In this document: in pieces, positions 1 through 4,521 of the stretch
Position numbering within the stretch: position 1 is the first letter of the stretch
Layout: each line of letters opens with the position of its first letter
From: Neisseria lactamica
GTDB taxonomy: Bacteria > Pseudomonadota > Gammaproteobacteria > Burkholderiales > Neisseriaceae
Assembly: GCA_001067655.1 (NCBI GenBank)
Contig: JUNU01000069.1
Coordinates: 1 to 5,025 of the forward strand
Reading direction: 5' to 3'
Length of the DNA: 5,025 bases
Program-made: the position numbers and the translations under genes
Notes under the pieces: model-generated
What the model was told of the DNA's origin: nothing
The model's input: only the letters and a program-made list of their open reading frames with translations
The model's database searches: none

Positions 1-51
1 TACTGTCTGCGGCTTCGTCGCCTTGTCCTGATTTAAATTTAATCCACTATA
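1..51. mobile_element. Correia repeat enclosed element (CREE), right end, truncated by window edge
   Basis: The last 51 bases of a Correia element, the short non-autonomous repeat scattered through Neisseria genomes. What is seen: the CREE internal segment (CTGTCTGCGGCTTCGTCGCC at 3-22), then the terminal inverted repeat, which read on the minus strand starts TATAGTGGATTAAATTTAAA (51 to 32). The element ends in TATA; these elements are known to insert at and duplicate a TA dinucleotide, here probably 50-51. The left end and the full length lie outside the window. It sits about 150 bases beyond the 3' end of aniA, so it does not disrupt a gene visible here. Recognition is from memory of the family consensus. 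Confidence 0.88.
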
Positions 52-53
52 CT
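23..53 (+). promoter_or_regulatory. Possible outward-facing promoter at the CREE junction
   Basis: CREE ends are known to create outward promoters where the terminal TATA joins flanking DNA. Here the junction makes TATACT (48-53), a 5/6 match to the -10 consensus. A TTGTCC at 23-28 (4/6 to TTGACA) could be the -35, but the spacer is 19 bases, longer than ideal. It would fire rightward, antisense to the 3' end of aniA, and would meet two hairpins (60-107, 127-176) almost at once. Activity is inferred. Confidence 0.4.
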
Positions 54-59
54 TGAAAC

Positions 60-107
60 TGGTTTTTCAGACGACCTTCGATACTTGATAGGTCGTCTGA
101 AAAACCA
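60..107. repeat. Inverted pair of DNA uptake sequences (hairpin)
   Basis: An 18-bp perfect inverted repeat (60-77 with 90-107) around a 12-base loop. Each arm carries an exact AGGTCGTCTGAA uptake sequence: minus strand at 66-77, plus strand at 90-101. In Neisseria such paired uptake sequences often sit just after genes and can act as transcription terminators as well as tags for natural transformation. This pair lies downstream of the aniA stop and between it and the CREE. Confidence 0.85.
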
Positions 108-126
108 ATCTTTCGATTGGTTGTGG

Positions 127-176
127 AAGAAAGCCACTGTTGTCCTTGCATCAGCCGGAACAGCAGTGGCTTTTTT
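127..176. terminator. Rho-independent terminator, probably bidirectional, after aniA
   Basis: Bases 130-143 pair without interruption with 160-173 (AAAGCCACTG against CAGTGGCTTT, then TTGT against ACAG with one G-U). The stem may be extended inward by CC/GG around a bulged A and outward by up to three pairs. On the plus strand the stem runs into six T (171-176), a textbook intrinsic terminator. On the minus strand, the direction of aniA, the stem is followed by TTTCTTCC, a weaker T tract. It starts about 26 bases past the aniA stop codon and would also stop any rightward transcript from the CREE. Confidence 0.8.
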
Positions 177-201
177 CTGTCTCTACGCCGAGATGACTGG
201 A

Positions 202-1389
202 TTAGTAGCCGCCTTTACCTGCAGATGCTGCGGAAGCAGGCGCTGCTGCGGAAGATGCAGGGGCAGCCGGAGCTGAAGCGGCACCGCTACCTGCATAGGC
301 TTTGTCTTCCAGTTTTTTGGTCATGATTTCAGGGTTCTCTGCGCCCTCTACTTTCAATTGACCCAACGCGCCTTTGTTGAACGCACGGAAGAGAGAGTGG
401 TCAACCACAGTATAGCTGCCCGGGATGTCGGCTTTAAATTCGATAATCGCTGCGCCACCGGCAGGGATCAGGGTGCTTTGTACGTTTTCGTTGATCAGTT
501 TGCCGCCTTCTACGTAAACTTTGTCGAAGATTTCACCGATAACGTGGAAGGAGGAAACGAGGTTCGGACCACCGTTACCAACGTACATACGGACGGTTTC
601 GCCTGCTTTGGCTTTCAGGGCGTTGTCGCCGGCGATAGCGCCTACGTGACCGTTAAATACAACGTATTCAGGTTGTTCGGCGATGGCTTTGTCCATATCG
701 AACGGTTGCAGGCCTTGCGCACCTTTTTTACCTTTGGTGTAGAAGTCGCCTTGTACGATGTAGAACTCTTTGTCCACTTTAGGCAGACCTTCTTTAGGTT
801 CAACCAAAATCAGACCGTACATACCGTTGGCGATGTGCATACCGACAGGGGCAACGGCACAGTGGTAGATGTACAGACCGGGTTGCAGGGCTTTGAAGCT
901 GAATGTAGAAGTACGGCCCGGAGCAGTGAAGCTGGCTTCTGCACCGCCGCCTGGACCGGTAGCAGCGTGGAAGTCAACGTTGTGGGGTACGGTAGAAGAC
1001 GGGTTGTTAGAGAATTCGACTTCTACGGTGTCGCCTTCGCGTACGCGGATCATGCGGCCCGGAACGTCGCCGTTAAATGTCCAGTAGTGGTATTCCACGC
1101 CATCGTCCATTTTCATGGTTTTTTCGACGGTTTCCATTTTCACGCGGACCCGTGCAGGATGGTCGCGGTCGATGGCAGGCGGAACTTCAGGAGCGTGGGT
1201 AGTTACCGCGTCGATAACAGGCAGCTCGGCAGCAGGAGTTTCGGCAGCAGCTTGAGCACCGGAAGCAGGAGCCTCGGAAGCTGCAGGAGCGGAAGCGGTT
1301 TGCTCGGCAGGTTTTTGGGCAGCTTGCTCACCACAGGCGGCTAAAGCAAAAACTGAAGCAATGATTGCAGCTAAAGCTTGGCGTTTCAT
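202..1389 (-). CDS. aniA: Copper-containing nitrite reductase AniA, outer-membrane lipoprotein
   Basis: Reduces nitrite to nitric oxide in the periplasm, the first step of the truncated Neisseria denitrification pathway; its product feeds NorB, encoded divergently. The protein is 395 residues. A lipoprotein signal ends in the lipobox LAAC with Cys19, followed by Gly, which permits outer-membrane sorting. An Ala/Pro/Glu linker runs to about residue 58, then two cupredoxin domains. Type 1 copper ligands are His136, Cys177, His185 and Met190. Type 2 ligands are His141, His176 and His331. The catalytic pair is Asp139 and His282. All are present, at a constant offset of +2 from gonococcal precursor numbering. 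The tail (about 366-395) is rich in Ala, Ser and Pro, like the glycosylated tail of pathogen AniA. Start: an ATG nine bases upstream (1398) is also in frame, but AGGA lies only two bases before it and ten before 1389, and the gonococcal protein begins MKRQALAA. Stop is TAA. Intact, although aniA is often broken in meningococci. Confidence 0.97.
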   Translation of the reverse strand: MKRQALAAIIASVFALAACGEQAAQKPAEQTASAPAASEAPASGAQAAAETPAAELPVIDAVTTHAPEVPPAIDRDHPARVRVKMETVEKTMKMDDGVEYHYWTFNGDVPGRMIRVREGDTVEVEFSNNPSSTVPHNVDFHAATGPGGGAEASFTAPGRTSTFSFKALQPGLYIYHCAVAPVGMHIANGMYGLILVEPKEGLPKVDKEFYIVQGDFYTKGKKGAQGLQPFDMDKAIAEQPEYVVFNGHVGAIAGDNALKAKAGETVRMYVGNGGPNLVSSFHVIGEIFDKVYVEGGKLINENVQSTLIPAGGAAIIEFKADIPGSYTVVDHSLFRAFNKGALGQLKVEGAENPEIMTKKLEDKAYAGSGAASAPAAPASSAAAPASAASAGKGGY

Positions 1390-1495
1390 AGTTGTCATTT
1401 CCTTTAATAACTATTTTAAGAAGGTCAGGGTATATTTTTTCAACCTTTGTCGTCCGCGGCATACCGCTTTCGGCTCTTTCAAACTGTCTTATTCC

Positions 1496-1507
1496 GGGTC
1501 GTCTGAA
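1496..1507 (+). repeat. DNA uptake sequence variant in the aniA leader
   Basis: GGGTCGTCTGAA, 11 of 12 bases of the AGGTCGTCTGAA uptake sequence (first base changed). It is a single copy without an inverted partner. If the predicted aniA transcription start near 1527 is right, it lies in the long 5' untranslated leader of aniA. Confidence 0.7.
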
Positions 1508-1533
1508 AGGCATCTCTTGTGAACTTTTGTAGG

Positions 1534-1539
1534 ATTATG
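1534..1539 (-). promoter_or_regulatory. Predicted aniA -10 element (FNR-dependent promoter)
   Basis: CATAAT read on the minus strand, 5/6 to TATAAT. A start about seven bases downstream would fall near 1527. This places the FNR box (centre 1568.5) at about -41.5, the classic class II activator position, which is why I choose this -10. No good -35 is needed in this arrangement. The resulting leader to the aniA ATG is about 137 bases. Confidence 0.65.
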
Positions 1540-1561
1540 TAGGTGGTTTTACCGCTATATC

Positions 1562-1575
1562 TTGACCTAAATCAA
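1562..1575 (-). promoter_or_regulatory. FNR binding site of the aniA promoter
   Basis: TTGACCTAAATCAA on the plus strand matches TTGAT-N4-ATCAA at 9 of 10 defined bases. FNR is the oxygen-sensing activator of aniA in Neisseria, so the gene should be induced when oxygen is scarce. The site's position relative to the predicted -10 supports direct class II activation. It is more than 200 bases from the norB start, so control of norB from here is unlikely. Confidence 0.8.
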
Positions 1576-1579
1576 TTAA

Positions 1580-1594
1580 TTCATCAAAGATGAA
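1580..1594. promoter_or_regulatory. Palindromic operator upstream of aniA, candidate NsrR site
   Basis: A perfect 6-3-6 inverted repeat, TTCATC-AAA-GATGAA, centred about -60 from the predicted aniA start and five bases upstream of the FNR box. The same TTCAT-N5-ATGAA design recurs at the norB start. NsrR, an Rrf2-family NO sensor, is known to repress both aniA and norB in Neisseria. The AAGATGAACTT at 1587-1597 also resembles the E. coli NsrR half-site (9/11). Assignment to NsrR is inference; I do not recall the exact published Neisseria operator. Confidence 0.5.
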
Positions 1595-1595
1595 C

Positions 1596-1619
1596 TTTTA
1601 CTACCCATTTTACTACTTA
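1596..1619. repeat. 12-bp tandem repeat with NarP-like heptamers
   Basis: TTTTACTACCCA (1596-1607) is followed directly by TTTTACTACTTA (1608-1619), identical at 10 of 12 bases. Each unit holds a heptamer of the NarL/NarP type TACYYMT: TACCCAT (1602-1608, 7/7) and TACTTAA (1614-1620, 6/7), in direct orientation. NarP/NarQ is a known activator system of aniA in pathogenic Neisseria. The centre would be about -81 from the aniA start. The sites are only candidates, because short heptamers occur by chance in AT-rich DNA. Confidence 0.45.
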
Positions 1620-1702
1620 ATAACTAGATAAAACTACATCAAATCATCTATTATTGCTCACATGTTTTATCCAATTCTTTACAAAAATGCCACCGTATTT
1701 TT

Positions 1703-1721
1703 GATAATAAGAATTATTATT
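1703..1721. promoter_or_regulatory. Fur box in the aniA-norB intergenic region
   Basis: The 19 bases starting GATAATAAGAAT match the Fur consensus GATAATGATAATCATTATC at 15 positions, with near-perfect dyad symmetry. Fur is reported to bind and activate norB (and aniA) in pathogenic Neisseria, for norB by displacing an ArsR-type repressor. Its centre here is about -86 from the predicted norB start, an upstream position that suits activation or anti-repression rather than simple blocking of polymerase. Confidence 0.62.
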
Positions 1722-1782
1722 GACTATATATCTGTTTTTTAAAGATTGTTGTTAAGAGAATATTTCTTTTGCCTGAAAAGAG

Positions 1783-1791
1783 TGCTACAAT
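1783..1791 (+). promoter_or_regulatory. Predicted norB promoter, extended -10
   Basis: TGCTACAAT is an extended -10 (TGn plus TACAAT, 5/6 to consensus). No convincing -35 is seen 16-18 bases upstream; the region is only T-rich (TTTCTT at 1763-1768). The TG extension would compensate. The predicted start is near 1798, giving a leader of about 58 bases. Confidence 0.58.
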
Positions 1792-1798
1792 CTTTAAC

Positions 1799-1815
1799 AT
1801 TCATATAGTATGAAT
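1799..1815. promoter_or_regulatory. Palindromic operator at the norB start site, candidate NsrR site
   Basis: A perfect 7-3-7 inverted repeat, ATTCATA-TAG-TATGAAT. It begins eight bases after the norB -10, so a bound repressor would cover the transcription start. It shares TTCAT-N5-ATGAA with the aniA-side palindrome. NsrR repression of norB, relieved by NO, is established in Neisseria, so NsrR is the likeliest ligand; this is inferred from position and symmetry. Confidence 0.58.
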
Positions 1816-1855
1816 TTATAAGCAACCACTTTTTACCAAAATAAGGAGTTCTGAA

Positions 1856-4111
1856 ATGGGACAGTACAAGAAGCTATGGTACTTGCTGTTTGCCGTCCTG
1901 GCAGTCTGCTTTACCATTCTTGGCTACATGGGCAGCGAGGTTTATAAAAAAGCCCCGCCTTACCCTGAAAGAGTCGTTTCGGCATCAGGCACGCAGCTGA
2001 TGACCAAAGACGATATTTTGGCAGGTCAGTCTGCCTGGCAAACCACCGGCGGTATGGAAGTCGGTTCCGTATTGGGACACGGCGCATACCAAGCTCCGGA
2101 CTGGACAGCCGACTGGCTGCACCGCGAGCTTGTCGCATGGTTGGATTTGACCGCGCAAGAGACTTACGGCAAAAAATTCAACGAAGTTTCTCCTGAAGAA
2201 CAAGCCGTACTGAAAACCCGCCTTGCCGACGAATACCGCAACCAAAGCCGTATTAAAGAAGACGGTAGCGTCGTTATCAGCGATACCCGTGTCAAAGCCA
2301 TTGAGAGCATCCTGCCTTACTACCACGGCGTATACAGCGATGATCCCGCCCTTCAGACGACCCGCGAACACTTCGCAATGAAAAACAACACATTGCCAAG
2401 TAAAGAAGCGCGTGAAAAACTGTTCAACTTCTTCTTCTGGACTTCATGGTCTGCCTCGACCAACCGTCCTGACGAAACTTTCACCTACACCAACAACTGG
2501 CCGCACGAGCCTCTGATCAACAACGTACCGACTACTGAAAACTACATGTGGTCGTTCACCAGCGTTGTATTGCTCTTGATGGGTATCGGCTTGCTGATGT
2601 GGGGTTACTCCTTCCTGACCAAACACGAAGAAGTGGAAGTTCCGACTGAAGACCCGATTTCCAAAGTACAGCTGACTCCTTCCCAAAAAGCATTGGGCAA
2701 ATACGTCTTCCTGACAGTCGCCCTGTTTGTGGTACAAGTGTTGCTGGGCGGCCTGACCGCGCACTACACCGTCGAAGGTCAAGGCTTCTACGGCATCGAC
2801 GAAGCACTCGGCTTCGAAATGTCCGACTGGTTCCCTTACGCATTAACCCGTACTTGGCACATCCAATCCGCCATCTTCTGGATTGCAACCGGCTTCCTGA
2901 CAGCAGGTCTGTTCCTGGCTCCGATTGTTAACGGCGGCAAAGATCCCAAGTTCCAACGCGCCGGCGTAAACTTCCTGTACATCGCCCTGTTCATCGTAGT
3001 CGGCGGTTCTTACGCAGGTAACTTCTTCGCCTTGACCCACGTCATTCCGCCTGAATTCAACTTCTGGTTTGGACACCAAGGTTACGAATACCTCGATTTG
3101 GGCCGTTTCTGGCAACTCCTGCTGATGGTCGGCCTGCTGTTGTGGCTGTTCCTGATGCTGCGCTGTACCGTTTCCGCCTTTAAAGAAAAAGGCGTGGACA
3201 AAAACCTGCTGGCAATCTTCGTTGCCTCCATGGTCGGTGTCGGCGTGTTCTACGCGCCCGGTCTGTTCTACGGCGAAAAATCCCCGATTGCCGTGATGGA
3301 ATACTGGCGCTGGTGGGTGGTTCACCTGTGGGTAGAAGGCTTCTTCGAAGTATTCGCTACCGCAGCCTTCGCCTTCATCTTCTACAACATGGGCTTCGTC
3401 CGCCGCAGTACCGCTACCGCATCCACTCTGGCTGCCGCTGCCATCTTCATGTTGGGCGGTATCCCGGGTACGCTGCACCACCTGTACTTCTCCGGTTCTA
3501 CCTCCGCCTCTATGGCAATCGGTGCCTGCTTCTCCGCATTGGAAGTCGTACCGCTGGTATTGCTGGGCCGTGAAGCTTACGAACACTGGTCTTACCAACA
3601 CCTGTCAGAATGGGCGAAACGCCTGCGTTGGCCGCTGATGTGCTTCGTAGCAGTTGCCTTCTGGAACATGATCGGTGCCGGCGTATTCGGCTTCCTGATT
3701 AACCCGCCGATTTCCCTGTTCTACATCCAAGGTCTGAACACTACCGCAGTTCACGCACACGCAGCCTTGTTCGGTGTATACGGCTTCTTGGCACTGGGCT
3801 TCGTCTTGCTGGTTGCCCGCTACCTGAAACCAAACGCAAAATTCGACGACAAACTCATGACTTGGGGCTTCTGGCTGCTCAACGGCGGCTTGGTCGGCAT
3901 GATCGCCATCAGCCTGCTGCCTGTCGGCGCGATTCAAGCATACGCCTCCATCACTCATGGTCTGTGGTATGCCCGTAGCGAAGAATTCCTGCAAATGGAA
4001 ATCCTCGATACCCTGCGCTGGGTACGCACAGCAGCCGACTTGATCTTCATCGGCGGTGCAGTCTGCGTAGCCATCCAAGCAACCAAAATCGTATTCAGCC
4101 GCGATAAATAA
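1856..4111 (+). CDS. norB: Quinol-dependent nitric oxide reductase NorB (qNOR)
   Basis: Reduces two NO to N2O in the inner membrane using electrons from quinol; it consumes the NO made by AniA and protects from host NO. The protein is 751 residues, the same numbering as the meningococcal enzyme. One membrane helix (about 6-24) precedes a periplasmic domain (about 30-228) that in this family has a cytochrome c-like fold without haem; no CxxCH is seen. About thirteen helices follow, from residue 231. Haem b ligands are His335 (in TWHIQ) and His635, and haem b3 uses His633 (AVHAHA). FeB ligands are His490 and Glu494 (HLWVE) plus His541 and His542 (TLHHLY). Glu498 and Glu563, conserved near the active site, are present. 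His303 and Glu307 may line the quinol site. TAAGGAG at 1842-1848 lies seven bases before the ATG. No start or frame problem is seen. It is transcribed alone, divergently from aniA, under a candidate NsrR operator and Fur box. Confidence 0.97.
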   Translation: MGQYKKLWYLLFAVLAVCFTILGYMGSEVYKKAPPYPERVVSASGTQLMTKDDILAGQSAWQTTGGMEVGSVLGHGAYQAPDWTADWLHRELVAWLDLTAQETYGKKFNEVSPEEQAVLKTRLADEYRNQSRIKEDGSVVISDTRVKAIESILPYYHGVYSDDPALQTTREHFAMKNNTLPSKEAREKLFNFFFWTSWSASTNRPDETFTYTNNWPHEPLINNVPTTENYMWSFTSVVLLLMGIGLLMWGYSFLTKHEEVEVPTEDPISKVQLTPSQKALGKYVFLTVALFVVQVLLGGLTAHYTVEGQGFYGIDEALGFEMSDWFPYALTRTWHIQSAIFWIATGFLTAGLFLAPIVNGGKDPKFQRAGVNFLYIALFIVVGGSYAGNFFALTHVIPPEFNFWFGHQGYEYLDLGRFWQLLLMVGLLLWLFLMLRCTVSAFKEKGVDKNLLAIFVASMVGVGVFYAPGLFYGEKSPIAVMEYWRWWVVHLWVEGFFEVFATAAFAFIFYNMGFVRRSTATASTLAAAAIFMLGGIPGTLHHLYFSGSTSASMAIGACFSALEVVPLVLLGREAYEHWSYQHLSEWAKRLRWPLMCFVAVAFWNMIGAGVFGFLINPPISLFYIQGLNTTAVHAHAALFGVYGFLALGFVLLVARYLKPNAKFDDKLMTWGFWLLNGGLVGMIAISLLPVGAIQAYASITHGLWYARSEEFLQMEILDTLRWVRTAADLIFIGGAVCVAIQATKIVFSRDK
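2352..2363 (-). repeat. DNA uptake sequence variant inside norB
   Basis: Minus-strand GGGTCGTCTGAA, 11 of 12 bases of the local uptake sequence. It lies within codons 166-169 of norB (Leu-Gln-Thr-Thr, in the periplasmic domain). Uptake sequences within genes are less common than between genes and are tolerated in loops such as this. Confidence 0.7.
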
Positions 4112-4131
4112 ATCCTAGCTTGAATGCAATC

Positions 4132-4166
4132 AAAAGGTCGTCTGAAATTTTCAGACGACCTTTTTT
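4132..4166 (+). terminator. norB terminator made of two inverted uptake sequences
   Basis: Sixteen-base arms (4132-4147 and 4149-4164) form a hairpin with a realistic loop of about three bases, followed by T up to 4166. The arms contain exact uptake sequences: AGGTCGTCTGAA on the plus strand (4135-4146) and on the minus strand (4150-4161). It begins 20 bases after the norB stop, the usual Neisseria gene-end arrangement. Confidence 0.9.
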
Positions 4167-4334
4167 GATGCCTGCCTACTTACTTTCATTTCGGCAACAG
4201 CCCGTCCTCATTTAACCGCCATACGCACAGAATACCCCTCTTTTGTCCATCTTCCCTACCCTACTCCCCGCCCTCCTCCAACAAATTGAATCCCTCCCCA
4301 TCCCGCGACAGCCGCCCGCCCCGTTTTCCCTATT
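4167..4334. other. Gene-free C-rich stretch with G-quadruplex motifs on the minus strand
   Basis: No credible gene, RNA or insertion sequence is seen here. The plus strand is strongly C-rich and G-poor. On the minus strand 4273 to 4254 reads GGGCGGGGAGTAGGGTAGGG, four G runs with loops of 1, about 4 and 2 bases, a canonical G-quadruplex motif. A second, looser set of G runs lies at 4292-4322 (runs at 4292-4294, 4296-4299, 4302-4304, 4315-4317, 4319-4322) with one loop of ten bases. Folding is not shown. Confidence 0.55.
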
Positions 4335-4379
4335 TTTCAGACGACCCCAATGCCGTTTAGAAAACAAGGTCGTCTGAAA
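4335..4379. repeat. Second inverted uptake-sequence pair after norB
   Basis: TTTCAGACGACC (4335-4346) pairs with GGTCGTCTGAAA (4368-4379) across a 21-base loop. The left copy (4336-4347, minus) has G in place of the first A of the uptake sequence; the right copy (4367-4378, plus) is exact. No T tract follows on the plus strand, so termination is less likely than a role as a transformation tag. Confidence 0.75.
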
Positions 4380-4405
4380 CCGAAAACAAACAAAACCCAG
4401 ACAAC

Positions 4406-4437
4406 AAAAAACCGCCCATCAAAGCGCGGTCGGTTTT
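4406..4437 (-). terminator. Rho-independent terminator for the DUF4189-like gene
   Basis: Read on the minus strand, AAAACCG (4437-4431) can pair with CGGTTTT (4414-4408), or alternatively ACCGC (4430-4426) with GCGGT (4415-4411). The hairpin runs into six T (4411-4406). It lies about 85 bases past the stop of the minus-strand gene and, with the nearer uptake-sequence hairpin, would end its transcript before norB. Confidence 0.6.
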
Positions 4438-4471
4438 AAAACGGTTTTTGTCAGAACGAAAAGCGAAGGGC

Positions 4472-4511
4472 TTTTCAGACGACCTCTGAACATTAGGAGG
4501 TCGTCTGAAAA
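4472..4511. repeat. Third inverted uptake-sequence pair, at the 3' end of the minus-strand gene
   Basis: TTTTCAGACGACCTC pairs over 15 bases (4472-4486 with 4497-4511). Both arms hold exact AGGTCGTCTGAA: minus strand at 4474-4485 and plus strand at 4498-4509. It starts about ten bases past the stop codon of the minus-strand gene. On the minus strand T residues close the stem but do not continue past it, so it is a weaker terminator than the one at 4406-4437. Confidence 0.82.
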
Positions 4512-4521
4512 AACAAATCAA

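Noticed and set aside
358..1344. Long plus-strand open frame (328 codons) opposite aniA
   Set aside because: Exactly antisense to aniA, no ribosome binding site, and a composition (runs of Phe, Val, Gly, Arg) typical of a shadow of a biased coding strand.
1390..1398. Upstream ATG giving AniA three extra residues (MTT)
   Set aside because: AGGA lies only two bases before this ATG but ten before the next, and the gonococcal protein starts at the equivalent of 1389.
1328..1513. 61-codon minus-strand frame in the aniA leader overlapping its start, possible leader peptide
   Set aside because: No properly spaced Shine-Dalgarno before its ATG, and its second half is the aniA signal-peptide region read out of frame.
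2843..3601. Long minus-strand open frame (252 codons) opposite norB
   Set aside because: Shadow of norB; rich in Gln, Glu and Gly from the reverse complement of membrane-helix codons, with no promoter or ribosome binding site.
4214..4249. Tiny minus-strand frame, ATG plus 11 codons, in the C-rich spacer
   Set aside because: Too short to judge, with no homology I can recognise.
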